From: Gigantopelta aegis
Taxonomy: Eukaryota; Mollusca; Gastropoda; Neomphalida; Peltospiridae
Length of the DNA stretch: 64,000 bases
Reading direction: 5' to 3'
Assembly: GCF_016097555.1 (NCBI RefSeq)
Contig: NC_054701.1
Coordinates: 32,749,975 to 32,813,974 of the forward strand
Shown: in pieces, positions 52,056 to 62,993 of the stretch
Layout of the letters: every line of letters starts with the position of its first letter
Position numbering within the stretch: position 1 is the first letter of the stretch
Notes under the pieces: generated by a model
What the model was told of the DNA's origin: nothing
Database searches by the model: none
Seen by the model: the letters and a program-made list of their open reading frames with translations, nothing else
Made by a program: the position numbers and the translations under genes

Positions 52056-52790
52056 ACTCTTCAAAAAAAGAAACGCAAAAGGGTACAAATGGGTTATAAC
52101 TCCGATTTTATGTTTCCTACCGGTTCATGCTTTGTGAATATAAGGTCATTGCATGTCCCAAACACATTCCCACGGTTACATTCGATAAAACGCAGCTACT
52201 GTACAATAAAGTTCCAAAATGTGAATATTCGCAAAAACGCAGCCACGTGCAAACCATGTCACCACTGCACGTGCGTTGTCTGCACGTGCAACATGAACAC
52301 CGACAGTATAAAAGTGCAGGGTGTTCGCTTGCCTGGCCTCTGTATCTGGCCGACAGTTGACAATCCAGGACATGCCACGTCTCAGTGAACCGCAGAGAAA
52401 ATACAATGCCATCGGCCGACTAGACGCAGGCGAATCCAGAACGGCCGTTGCCAGGGCATTCCATGTGTCCCCAAGCACCATCTCCAGACTGTGGGACCGT
52501 TACCAGCAACATGGATCAACACGTGACCTCCCTAGATCCGGTCGACCACGGGTCACTACCCCCGGGCAGGACCGCTATATCCGGGTACGCCACCTTCGGG
52601 AACGATTGACTACTGCCACCTCCACAGCCGCAGCAATACCAGGTTTGCGCAGGATATCCGACCAGACCGTACGGAACCGCCTACGTGAGGTAGGAATTCG
52701 TGCCAGACGTCCAGTTCGAGGTGTCATCTTAACACCACAACACAGTAACTCACAGATGACAAAATGAGAAAAAAACGGGTAAGAATTAAC
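52056..52790 (+). mobile_element. Tc1/mariner-like element, left part, second copy
   Basis: Left terminus ACTCTTCAAAAAAAGAAACG after TATA. Leader and transposase N-terminus are nearly identical to 8908-9465. The right terminus and catalytic half are missing. Confidence 0.8.
52372..52767 (+). pseudogene. Tc1-like transposase, DNA-binding domain only
   Basis: From MPRLSEPQRKYNAIGRLDAG the frame runs through the helix-turn-helix (AVARAFHVSPSTISRLWDRY), the GRPR motif, a second helical segment (ISDQTVRNRLREVGIRARRP) and VRGVILTPQH. It then leaves the family sequence (SNSQMTK) and stops. The catalytic domain is absent, so at most it could act as a binding protein for the same terminal repeats. 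It is three residues longer near RKYNA than the 9.2-kb copy because of a small indel, and it continues past the point where that copy is interrupted. Confidence 0.8.
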
Positions 52791-53142
52791 TTTTTAAAAG
52801 GTTGAATAATACACAACACTCATTTTGCATTGTAGATTCACTCTAAATAACGTACAAGCAGCAATCATCACCGACAGAGCTCAGCTTCCAAACGTCGTCT
52901 GCCTACGTGTGGAAAGTCATGTGATAGTCACGTGACAATCAAAGCCCGCGTAAGGAAAAAAAGAAGAAAACAAGTTTGGAAGCCCATTTTGGCCAACTGC
53001 ATCAAATATCAAATAAATAATTTTTAAAATCAGGATGATGTTTGTTTGGATATGGTTTAAAGATGAAAAAAAGAAATAAAAGTAAAAAATTATCATTTAT
53101 TAAACACAACTGAATATTTATTTCAAGCAAGATGGTAGTCAA
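52791..53142. other. Unassigned sequence upstream of the Jerky-like transposase
   Basis: Contains GTCATGTGATAGTCACGTGA. It is probably the 5' non-coding part of the following element, but no terminal repeat is recognised. Confidence 0.35.
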
Positions 53143-54785
53143 ATGTTTCTAAATTGTTTCAGGTTTCTAAAAAGATTGAAAAAAAAGAGAAAAAGATCAT
53201 ACAAACCTGAGACCTTAATTGCAGCATGGAAAGCAGTTGAAAATGGCATGTTTATGTACAAGGCATCAAAAGTTTTTAGTGTACCAAAACAAACTCTTGG
53301 TGATAGAAAATCAGGAAAGGTACGTGACCCCCTGCGATTTGGTACAGGAGAACGACCAATGTTTGAAGAAGCTCACGAAAGAAACCCGGTAAATCGTTGG
53401 GATACGGTTATTCAAGGGCAGAAGTGATCAGCTTAGCTACCGATTATGCTCACTTCCTCTCTCTTTTGCCAGGTGATAAATCCCACTCCAATGGGTGGTT
53501 TTGTCGATTTTTGGCGAGATGGCCTGAATTGCAGTTGCTTCGACCGAGAAGCACAGAGATATATAGGGCAAAATGTGCTACACCTGAGGCATTCAAACAT
53601 TATTTCTCTGAACTTAAAAATGTGATGGAAAAATATGGCTTAATTAACAAACCTCACTGCATCTATAATGTAGACGAGACTGGGATTAACTGTCAACATA
53701 AACCAGGTATGGTAGTCTGTCTGAAAAAAAGCAAGCCAGCAGCTGTAGTAAGTTGAAGATCATCAACAGCATCTGTCATTGCATGTGGAAATGCTATCGG
53801 CACCTTTGTTCCACCATTTATAATATTTAAAGGCAAGAGGATATCTGCAGACCTATCACAGAACTGCACAGATGGTACTACAGTCCGCATGTCAGACACA
53901 GGCTGGTCCAATAACAATCTGTTTATGGACTTTTTACAAAATCACTTTCTGAAATATTGCATGGGTTCTGATTCGGACCACAAATTACTAATGTATGACG
54001 GCCATGCTAGCCATATTAATATTCCATTGATTGAGTGGGCTAGAGAACACAAGGTAATACTGTTTGTTTTGCCACCTCACACAAGCCATTTGACCCAACC
54101 ACTAGATGTTGGATGCTTCGGCCCATTTAAGCGATATCTGTACTCCGAATGTGCGAGTATCATGAGAAAGAAAATGACACAGGCCATTACAAAGTACGAC
54201 TTAGGTGAAATCATCTGCAAAGTGTACCCAAAGGCCCTCTCTCATCAGAACTTAGTATCAAGTTTTCGGAAGACTGGGATCTATCCTCTAAATGCAGAAG
54301 TTATTGACAAGAACCAGCTGACCATGTCATCTCTTTTCACAGGCAAGTCTCCAGACACCAGACCAAATGAAATGGACACATTTTTTGAAAACATCGATCC
54401 ATTGAAACATCTCACTGAAAAAACGACAACGAAAAAAAAGTATCAACCTGTAAAAACTGGAGGAACAGCCATTTTTGAAAGCCCTCTTTACCAAAAACTG
54501 AAATGCCTGCAAACGTGTGCAACACCAGCCGCAGATCCTGTTCCATGCACAAGTAGAAAAAAGAAAGTTTGTTCCAAGGAAACAGTCGTTGCTGACAGCG
54601 ACAGTGATGTGGAAATCAATGATGACGAAAAATGCTGTGTCTGTGAACTGTTTGAACCAGCTGGGCTGAAAAATCTTTATTGTGTCGAATTAGTCAATTG
54701 GGCACAATGTGAAAATTGTAACCACTGGGTGCATCTGAAATTTTGCGTGAAGCAAAGGGTTGTGAGACGTCACACAACGTTTTAG
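53143..54785 (+). pseudogene. Jerky/pogo-family DDE transposase with PHD-like tail
   Basis: A transposase of the pogo/Tigger/Jerky group, interrupted twice. Frame 1 (53143-53427) holds the Psq-type helix-turn-helix (YKPETLIAAWKAVENGMFMY, KASKVFSVPKQTLGDRKSGK). A shift near 53385 moves to the frame with GYGYSRAEVISLATDYAHFL and the CENPB-like part. A TGA at 53754-53756 follows PAAVVS, after which the same frame stays open to 54785. All three catalytic Asp are present: YNVDETG, LLMYDGHASH and HLTQPLDVGCFGPFKRYL. The C-terminus has a Cys/His cluster (CCVCELFEPAGLKNL, WAQCENCNHWVHLKFC) like a truncated PHD finger. With one frameshift and one stop it looks recently inactivated. No terminal repeats were found, so a domesticated gene with errors is a less likely alternative. 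Confidence 0.85.
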
Positions 54786-55164
54786 TGAATATACAATTTG
54801 TAAATGTGTTCAAATGTTACTTTATTTACGATTTCAAGTTCATCTGGTTCTATTTTTCATCATGAATTTAGGCCCCACATGGACAATTAGACTGGTACAA
54901 TTAGACCGACAATTAGACTGGTACACTTTCTAAAAATAGACCGACAACTGAGAGGATTGCACAAAGTGTCAACATCCGACCACGTAGGGATTGTGTTTTT
55001 ACATAGATATAAACAGATAAGATTTCAAAGATTTGTTGGTTTATTTTAATAGTAGTATAACCAAGGCTGTTAATGATTCTGGTACATTGGATGTAGACTG
55101 CAACTGCGCGTGCGGAGAGGTTTTTTATTGTTAATAGACCGAAAACTGAGTACTCCAGGATATA
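54786..55164. other. 3' flank of the Jerky-like sequence
   Basis: Contains repeated GACAATTAGACTGGTACA and direct repeats AATAGACCGA(C/A)AACTGAG near 54937 and 55133. Not otherwise assigned. Confidence 0.45.
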
Positions 55165-55467
55165 TATATTTAACAACACCACTAGAGTACATTGATATAT
55201 TAATCATCGGCTATTGGATGTAAACATTTTGGTATTTTGACATGTAGTCTCAGAAAGAAAACCCGCTGCATTTTTTCCATTAGTAGCATAGATATTTTGT
55301 ATTCACCATCCCACAGACAGGATAGCACATACCACTGCCTTTGATATACAGTCGTGGTGCACTGGCTAGAACAAGAAATAATCCAATGGCTCCACCGATG
55401 GGGATCGCTCCAAGATCGATCGCGCATCAGGTGAGCGCTTTTAACACTGGGCTACGTCTCGCCCCTC
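55165..55467 (-). mobile_element. Type B SINE, minus strand, near full length
   Basis: AACAACACCACTAGAGTACA, CATCGGCTATTGGATGTAAA, GATAGCACATACCACTGCC, head GATCGATCGCGCATCAGGTG to GGGCTACGTCTCGCCCC. Confidence 0.88.
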
Positions 55468-55717
55468 ACACCTATATCAGAGGAACTTTGAACTTTAAAT
55501 TCCATAAGTAGAATAGAGGTCGTACACAAACTGCGACCCGACATCATATGCTGTCGGGAGTGACGTGACTTGTTAAGCTGTTATGTCAATATTAAACGTT
55601 AAAGCTGTGAACCGCTTGACATGAGTAAAATAATTTTACTCCGGAAACCCGAGTGTGGAAGTGTTATTTGTTATTGCGATTATGAAAGAGCCTGTCCTAA
55701 GTGTGCAGACATTGTAA

Positions 55718-55933
55718 GTTGTTTCGCCCAACACCACTCGAGCACATTGATTTATTAATCAGCAGCTATTGGATGTCAAACATTTGGTAATTTTGACATA
55801 TAGTCTTAGAGAGGAAACCCGCTAAATTTTTCCATTAGTAGTCTTCTTTTATATGTCCCTCCCACACAGGATAACACATATTATGAAACACCCTGTACCA
55901 CGGCCTTTGATATACCAGTCGTAGTGCACTGGC
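55718..55933 (-). mobile_element. Type B SINE, minus strand, head missing
   Basis: CAACACCACTCGAGCACATT, GCTATTGGATGTCAAACATT, ACCACGGCCTTTGATATACC, AGTCGTAGTGCACTGGCT. Confidence 0.85.
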
Positions 55934-55949
55934 TTCGTCCAACAGAGGC

Positions 55950-56120
55950 TTTTTGGCGCCTAAAATAACATATATATTCAATTATTCAGTACATTTTATT
56001 GTTTAGAAATGCCAGTGTCTGTATATTAAAATGTGTTTGTGGTCGTGTGGTATTGTTTGTAGCAGCCACTTTTCATTGTATTTCGTACTATACGTGTACC
56101 TGAACAATAAATCACCTATG
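55950..56120. mobile_element. TTAA-type MITE fragment
   Basis: GTTTAGAAATGCCAGTGTCT and GTATATTAAAATGTGTTTGT match the interior of the copies at 8630 and 50209. Both termini are missing. Confidence 0.55.
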
Positions 56121-56390
56121 TCCTTAATTAAGTATACACACGAAACAGATTGAAATGAAAAGGGAACATGCACAAACACTATTTATTACAACATTCATAT
56201 CATACACATGTATGTCCTTTGCTATACATGTATTGTTAATTACATTTACACTTTTCACACACATAATATTTGTTTTGTAACTCGCCTCACATAAACTACC
56301 CTATTTAAAATCTGCATTTGGCTCCCACAAACTCTGGAGACATTATTTAACGACATGGAATTAAAGTTGTTCAGCCTTTACGGACGTTTT

Positions 56391-56418
56391 GACTTCACAC
56401 GTTTTATTAGCACAATCC

Positions 56419-56463
<45 letters not shown>

Positions 56464-56522
56464 AACAAGATTTTATAATATTTGTACACTGCTTGGATTG
56501 TGCTAATAAAACGTGTGAAGTC
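56391..56522. repeat. Perfect 29-bp inverted repeat around a TA/GT microsatellite
   Basis: GACTTCACACGTTTTATTAG with CACAATCCA (56391-56419) is exactly complemented at 56494-56522. The loop is TA and GT dinucleotides plus about 30 bp. Confidence 0.9.
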
Positions 56523-56878
56523 ATTACTATTGGACGATTTGACGTCAACAAACCAATCACCTTGTCGGTACGAAATATGACGTCAACACGATTTGGCAAA
56601 CACACACACAATGACGTCTTTCTGGTTTCAGTGTTAAACTTGTAATAAAATGGTAGTTTAATGTAATTCATTATAGTGTTTCTTTACAGAATATATAAAA
56701 CTTTGGGTTTTGAAAATTATCTGTGGACCGTCAATTAAATACAAAGTTAAAGCAATACCCAGAACAGTAAAGTAGTTTACGTCGTTTCTATATACATGGT
56801 CGTGTAGCCGATATAGGGTATATTAAAAACAAAGGCTTTTAAAAAAAAAAAAAACCCAAATAGCTGGGGTAATAAATA
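56523..56878. other. Unassigned sequence with CRE-like sites
   Basis: Three GACGTC motifs within about 90 bp (56540-56615). No gene recognised. Confidence 0.4.
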
Positions 56879-57022
56879 GAATAACAAACTCGGTACCAAT
56901 TATTATCAAATTTATGTCCCTCGTGAAATAATTTTAACTTGTTTCTCGCTAAAGATCGTGACAAGTGCAAATTATTTCACTCGGGACATAAATTTGATAT
57001 TAACTGGTAACTCGTTTATTAT
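56879..57022. repeat. Foldback with about 63-bp arms
   Basis: The left arm (CAAACTCGGTACCAATTATT, ATCAAATTTATGTCCCTCGT, GAAATAATTT) pairs with 56960-57022 around a short loop. Confidence 0.85.
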
Positions 57023-57699
57023 CCTCTGTATATTAAATGTTATTTTGTTACGTTGTTGTTATCACCATAGCGTTTGAAAATGCCAAGATTGGCGAACCTT
57101 CATCCATTATCTTACGAAATGTTCTAACACCGTCAGTATTCAAATGACGGTCTACTACTACCTCTTGGTAACATTTTTTAATACTGGTATTAATATATTA
57201 ACAAATATGGGTTGTACGTATGCCAGAAACAAATCCATAAGTAAGTATTGAAAGTAATTTTATGACGGTAAATAGCTACACAATCAAACTAGTTATGTCT
57301 GATGGTGGCCATCTCGGATTCAATACACTCAACCTGTTTTGAAAACAAACTGCCACCCTATATTTTTGCAGACATTGCTGAATAATATTTCAGATCTTGT
57401 ATGTATGTGAATATCATGGAATGGACTGTTTATATCATGTGTATGTGTCTGCAGTGTGTTGTCTAAATCCCTACACTAGTTAACCCGCGACACATCATCA
57501 TCATCATCATCCAAGCTATTCTCTCTTGTTTAGCTTTAATGCAGTTTTATTTGCTAACAAATATTTTGTAGGCATACATACATATTTATATATAAAATAA
57601 TATAATGTGCACATTGAGGGGAATGATAAATTGCAACGAAATAGAATCAATAAAAGTCAATACAAAATAGGTAAATATACACGAGGGACAAAATGAGGT
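57023..57699. other. Unassigned sequence
   Basis: A short ATC repeat near 57495. No gene recognised. Confidence 0.4.
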
Positions 57700-58201
57700 T
57701 TTTTTGTGAGGGCCGGGGTTTATGGAGGCCCTTACAAAAACATTTTGTCCCGAGGGTTGGAATCGCCTTATCTATACCTCACAACGGTGATTGATTCTTT
57801 TTCTTGCCCATTTAATTACAGTAACAAAACATTAATTTTGTAAGCTACGTACGGTTTGTTTGTTGTTGAATTATTCGTAAACATTTCACCTACAAACAAG
57901 GAAACTCATTTAATCACACTCTAAAACATATAGTCCCACTTATGCAACGACATAAAAATGCAACAACTTAATAAATATAAAGTTGAAAATATTAATTGTT
58001 TAAATATTTTTAAAACAATGATACAACGGGAAATTTTGAAACCATGAGTTATGACGTCAATCGTCGTTAAATATCAGTTATGACGACACGCGTATATAGA
58101 AATCGTCTAGCCCTCGGGTCAGACAGATTTATCTAGCCCTAGGGTCAGACAGATTTTTCTGTCACTGTGCAAAAGCTGGATAACCCTGTCCAGTGGGTAA
58201 G
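57700..58201 (-). mobile_element. TIR element with CRE-like repeats, copy 2
   Basis: Inverted copy of 17996-18500. The right end CTGTCCAGTGGGTAAG (58201) corresponds to the left TIR of copy 1. The interior matches through CATGAGTTATGACGTCAATC, GCAACGACATAAAAATGCAA and ATGGGCAAG-type sequence near 57810. The other TIR is not recognised. Confidence 0.75.
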
Positions 58202-58315
58202 AATACATAATATACTAACACACGTCATGTATCAATAGTGTATGTTATTTAAGTGGTAGCTTCTATAAATATTCCATAACTGGCAATACATTAACTCATA
58301 AATATCAGTCTATCA

Positions 58316-59473
58316 TCAACCAATCCATTCTCGTAAAGCGCTCCATAGATAACCCACGACCGGACCACCAATCTCTACTTCCTTTCGAAGGTTCTCTCTC
58401 ACTTTTCTCTGAACCTTTTCCACTCTTTCGATCCTGAGGCTTTTAATTTCTTGGTCCATCTGGTCTTCTAGATTGTGAAACTCTAAATTAAATCGTCCGA
58501 TATGCTTCTCTCGAATTCCGGACTTTTGTTCTTCGTTTTGAGACCGCACTCTCTCTGGTATTTCAGCAAATCGGTCTCCTCCCATCCCTGCTCGCCGCAG
58601 TTCCCATTGTGACTCCAGTGATTTCACCAAGATGAGCTTCAGCATTGGCTGCTTCTCTCTTTTGATTTTCATTGACTGATTTCAGTGATGCCCTATCCTC
58701 CTGTGTTATCGCCAATTCTCTGAACCTTTCTTCCAATTTTGCTTTTTTAGCTTCAAATCTTTCAGTTATTCGTTTAACTGACTTGTGAGTGTCCTCTTCC
58801 TGCTGTTTTAATATTTCCTGTTCTCTCTTTCTCATTTGATTTTCTGCTGCTCCCAACATTTCTGTTGTATAATAGTTTCCACTGTTCTTTGAAACATTGG
58901 ACTTAATCTTGTCTACGATGTCATCGATTTGCTTTTCCTTACGGTCCTGGTCATTTTCTCGGTTGTTTATTCCAAAATACTTTCCATTGCAGTCGTTGAG
59001 AAGAGCTTTAAGATCTGCTGGAGCCTTAGCAACATACTGCTCCAGGGTTCGCCCATCGTGTTCCAGATCATCCATCCCAGTGAACAAGACAAACAGGTAG
59101 CGCAGCATTCCGTCTCCAAACACCTGTCTGAAGTAACTAATGGTATCGTTCTCCTCTTTCGTGAACCGCTTGATTTTGAGAACGTGGATCAAAGCGTGTG
59201 GACCTGGAGCAGATATTCCAATACATTTCACGATTTCTTTTACGATTATTGCTTGTGAGCGACCGGTATCGAGCAAGCCAGGCGTATCAACGATGCTGAT
59301 GCGATAGCCAAATCGATCAGCACTGCCTTGCTGACATTGTGCTGTGACGGATTCCGCACTGGGCTCAGAATGGAAACATCTTGTCCCAAGAATAGAATTC
59401 CCCGACGAACTTTTCCCAGAACCAGTGATGCCGATCAATACAATCCGTAGTTCATCCTTCAGGAAAATATAAT
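58316..59473 (-). CDS. GIMAP/IAN-family GTPase exon (AIG1 domain, coiled coil), frame broken near 58590
   Basis: A GTP-binding AIG1 domain of the immunity-associated (GIMAP) family. Mammalian and molluscan relatives act in immune-cell survival and pathogen responses on intracellular membranes. The acceptor TTCTTTCTTCAG precedes 59473 and the exon enters in phase 1; no ATG precedes the P-loop, so it is an internal or last exon. Motifs: DELRIVLIGITGSGKSSSGN (G1), SVTAQC with the G2 Thr, IVDTPGLLDT (G3), the conserved box PHALIHVLKIKRFTKEE, LFTGMDDLEH (G4, atypical TGMD) and YFGINNRE (G5). A highly charged coiled coil follows (EILKQQEEDTHKSVKRITER and on). The frame stops at 58563 after RRPIC. 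An overlapping frame (GGDRFAEIPERVRSQNEEQK to LRKEVEIGGPVVGYLW, ending 58316) looks like the real C-terminus, so either a 1-nt frameshift or a very short intron lies near 58590. Confidence 0.85.
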
Positions 59474-59785
59474 CTGAAGAAAGAATGTAGATTCATATGT
59501 ATGAATAGAGAACAATGTAGATACATCTGTTTAGAAAATAATATAGATACATATGTATGTGTATAGCGTAGGCTGACAACCAAAATTGCTTATAATGTCC
59601 AAAAATAGATTTGATCAATTAAAAATTTCAGAACATTTAGAAAGAAAACAATTTTATTTATTTATTCAAATTATATGGCTTTGCTTCACTCTTAGCCTGT
59701 TACATGTATGTCCCTCAGCCCCGCAAAAGACCCCCCCCCCCCACCAACCCCCTCCAAAAAAGAAACTCCAAAAAAAAAAAACAAA

Positions 59786-59818
<33 letters not shown>

Positions 59819-60529
59819 CTCCATATTAATTTATAAAAATATAAAGACAGAGCTGTGCATGTCAGTCCCCCATAGTCAATTATAAAATAAGGACCCTTCC
59901 AGACATTAATTGCAGTACTGTATTACGAAAACATTATGGTGATAGAATATACTCTGAGAAATAATAAATGCATTCATGAGTACATTTAAAACTACATTCC
60001 CTGGAATATTTTTATTATTTAAGCATATAGAACAGAAAATCCAATTACGTTTGGTGTATATATGACGCCGCACTCCGCATTGGTTTCACTACGCTGGCTT
60101 ATCCAGGTAAAAAACAAAGCCATGATTTTGAAAGTGGAACACTTTTGACGGGCTCGTACCGATCTCGGTTTTCATTGGCTTATCACAAGTATAGAATTCC
60201 CCAACAACAGATCACGTGAGATTTCGCAATTTTTGAACAAATTTAACTGTCTTGATCGAGGGGTCGTCTCATATCTCCAAAACATATTTATATCCATAGA
60301 GGTATGGTACAACGCCTTTCCAGGGGTCGGTGAGTGGGGGATTTGCCTTGAAATATTGACAGTGGCCAGCTGTTTGCATACGCGTTACGTGTAAGGGGGT
60401 GTTACTAATTACGTAACGCTCTAGGGGTAGAGGAAGAGGGTACTGTGTTCGAGTTACGTAACATTTTTCAAGACTATAATAAATGTTATTATTATTCATT
60501 ATGTAGACCTAAAAAGGTGTTTTTTGGAA
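59474..60529. other. Intronic or intergenic sequence
   Basis: CAA microsatellite and A/C-rich tract at 59730-59820. Two CATTGG motifs (near 60080 and 60172) are compatible with CCAAT boxes but prove nothing. No coding exon recognised. Confidence 0.45.
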
Positions 60530-60880
60530 ATGCGCGATCAGTCTAGGATCGATCCCTATCGGCGGGTATACAAAAAGACCATGGTATGTGATATCCTGTC
60601 TGTGGGATGGTGCATATAAACAATCCCTTGCTAAAAACAATGTAGCGGGTTTCCAAGGCCCATGCGCAGGGATTTCAGCGGGGTTGGGGTTATAGACTGT
60701 GTTAAGCGAAGTTTATATGGGGCCATGCTCCCTCACAAAAATACATTTTAAAAAAAATTTGAGCTTGGGCAAGTAAGGGTTTCGACCTCCAATACCCTCC
60801 CCCTGTACATGCACCTGATTCCTCTCTAAGATTATATGTCAAAATTACCACATGTTAGACATCCAACAGCAGATGGAAGG
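60530..60880 (+). mobile_element. Type B SINE interrupted by a 164-bp insertion
   Basis: The SINE reads GCGATCAGTCTAGGATCGAT to GTAGCGGGTTTCC (60654), then resumes at 60819 with TTCCTCTCTAAGATTATATG and ends near CATCCAACAGCAGATGG. The insertion 60655-60818 is flanked by TTCC on both sides and has inverted ends AAGGCCCATGCGCAGGG and, inverted, AATCAGGTGCATGTACAGGG. Confidence 0.75.
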
Positions 60881-60885
60881 AAGGA

Positions 60886-60955
60886 TAGGATATGTTTTAT
60901 TTAACGACGCACTCAACATATTTTATTTACGGTTGTATGGGGTCGGATGATTATT
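60886..60955 (-). mobile_element. Type B SINE tail b fragment
   Basis: GATATGTTTTATTTAACGAC, GCACTCAACATATTTTATTT and GGTTGTATGGGGTCGG. Confidence 0.7.
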
Positions 60956-61765
60956 AAATCAATATGCTTTATCTTTGATGTCGTTAAGCCCCCCACCCCC
61001 ACCCCGCCAACTTTACCCTTTCCAAACGAAGTGATATTTATTTGAATTTGTCGATTTTAACACGTAAAATTAAGAAGTGAAAACATTCATTGTCTACTTT
61101 AGTATATTTTATTTTAAAAAGATATACATGATTAATGTGTTACTAGTATACAAACTAAACTTTGAAAGTTCTACTAACACTTTATAAAAGATCAATTCTG
61201 AAATAGGAAGGTACGACTGTCGATAATACGTTGTCAAGATCAAACCGGTTTTAACTACAGCGCAAGATTTCTCTTTTAATTTTTTTAGACGAACCCTACA
61301 ATTTGAAATCGGCAATCGCACGTGTTAACTGAAACTGACAACAGGCTGTCGTTTGTGCTTTTCCGAGCTATGGCGGCACAGGCTCCGAATCAAGCGTATA
61401 CGACTGACGATATCCGTTCATAGCGAACACACACGACTTTTTTAAAAGTGCATTTGAGCTTGTATTTCACATTTGTACATGATGTTATAATATGATAACC
61501 AGATAATGTAACTTTAAACGTTCAAAAAGGGAGATAAAGCCAAACATATTTAATTTCAAAACCAGAATGGACATAGCTTTATATATTTTACTTTTAAGCA
61601 TAGAATAAACATTGCTTCATATTATTTGTGGTTCAAAACTTGGAATGGATACACATGTAGATCCATGTCATTATTTGAAACTGTAAACCAAAACGGACTT
61701 AGCGTCATACGAGTATATATGACACCGTTGTCATATCGGTAGTGGAAGCAACAAAAGAAAGGAAC
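60956..61765. other. Unassigned sequence
   Basis: A 17-codon plus-strand frame starts ATGGCGGCACAGGCTCC near 61371. It stops at once and is not supported. Nothing else recognised. Confidence 0.4.
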
Positions 61766-61870
61766 CTTGGCTCTGGTATGGAGTAATTTGTGTTCCGCGA
61801 GGTGTATAACACATGAAGCAATCGCGATCGCCGTCACAGTTGTCATAAGTACATGTCGCACACGTCCAAA
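61766..61870 (-). CDS. RanBP2/NZF-type zinc-finger exon, copy 1
   Basis: A 105-nt exon with acceptor ATATTCTCTTTCAG and a weak donor CCAAG/GTTCCT, phase 1 at both ends. It encodes WTCATCTYDNCDGDRDCFMC and then YTPRGTQITPYQSQ. This fits W-x-C-x2-C-x3-N-x6-C-x2-C exactly, the four-cysteine zinc ribbon of RanBP2/NZF fingers. The Thr-Tyr after the second Cys and the Met before the last Cys correspond to the TF/hydrophobic surface that binds ubiquitin in Npl4-type NZFs. It lies 2.3 kb upstream of the GIMAP exon in the same orientation, and its exit phase would fit that exon's acceptor. It could instead belong to a separate gene. Confidence 0.75.
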
Positions 61871-61999
61871 CTGAAAGAGAATATAATGAAACACATTTTA
61901 ACATTTTAAATTATTAAAGCATAAAAAACGAGTAACACGATGTACTACGTACATACATGCACATACACATACGTACAAACATACACAAATACAAATACG

Positions 62000-62180
62000 T
62001 ACACATACCTACCTACCTACCTACTTACCTACCTACCTACCTACATACATACCTACCTACCCAGCCACGTACACACATACATACCGTGTCACTGTCAGTG
62101 CGTTATATATATAACGCACTGACTGTGACACGGTATGTATGTATGTACGTAGCTAGGTAGGTAGGTAGGTAGGTATGTGT
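62000..62180. repeat. Long near-perfect palindrome flanked by CTAC repeats
   Basis: ACCGTGTCACTGTCAGTGCG and its complement (one mismatch) surround a TATATATA centre at 62108. The arms extend through ATAC and CTAC/GTAG repeats. Confidence 0.85.
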
Positions 62181-62339
62181 AAGTGTTTGTATTATAAGTA
62201 CTAATCAAACCCGACATGCATACATTATGTTTATGAATATAAAAATCCATATAATATACCTATACAATCATATTTGCCACGCGAAGAGGTGAACGCGTGG
62301 TTTTTAGGCACCACGTATACTTTTGGTTTAAGAATGGTT

Positions 62340-62460
62340 GTCAAGTTGGTAAGACGACTGTGGGAGAATTGGTGTTATAGGTTCGAGCCCCAGTAACGGT
62401 ATGAGAAACAGTTTATGAGGCTAAAAAAGGTTTTATCCAAAGACACCGTGAAACATACAT
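62340..62460 (+). mobile_element. Type D SINE with tRNA-like head
   Basis: GTCAAGTTGGTAAGACGACT (A-box side), ATAGGTTCGAGCCCCAGTAA (B box), then TTTATGAGGCTAAAAAAGG as in the 35326 copy, ending in ATAC repeats. Confidence 0.6.
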
Positions 62461-62618
62461 ACATACGTGCGTGCATGCACTGAAATTAATTTTTGAAAGT
62501 AATATGTTTAACTTTATTGAATTTGCATATGACCTTTACCGATTAGCAACAAACTGTCTTTCATAGGCACTTTCACACAGAACTCCCCCACATAATATTA
62601 TACTTCTGCCTTTCGAAC

Positions 62619-62818
62619 CAGTGCACCACTACTAGTATATCAAAGGCCGTGGTATGTGCTATCATGTCTGTGGGATGGTACATATAAAAGATACCTTACT
62701 ACTAATGGGAAAATGTAGCGGGTTTTAAATGTCGGAGTTACCAAGAGTTTTCCATTCAATAGCCGATGCGTAATAAATGAATGTGCTCTAGTGATGTAAA
62801 CAAAACAAAACTTTAACT
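62619..62818 (+). mobile_element. Type B SINE, tail a
   Basis: CCAGTGCACCACTACTAGTA, AAGGCCGTGGTATGTGCTAT, CAATAGCCGATGCGTAATAA. Head missing. Confidence 0.8.
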
Positions 62819-62993
62819 TTGATGTACTAGTCACGAACATGTTGTTGAAACAGGAAATTCTATACAAGTTCTAAAAAGGAAAATAAATTGTGCGACTTGT
62901 CTCCGTGAAATCCCTCAAATTGACCCCAACCAAACAACAAAATATTTAACAATAAATAAATGAATAAATAAATAAATATAATAATGGACGTGC

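Noticed and set aside
58897-59258. Plus-strand frames over the GIMAP exon
   Set aside because: Antisense shadows of the AIG1 coding sequence.
61371-61424. ATGGCGGCACAGG start on the plus strand
   Set aside because: Good start context but only 17 codons, with no donor before the stop.
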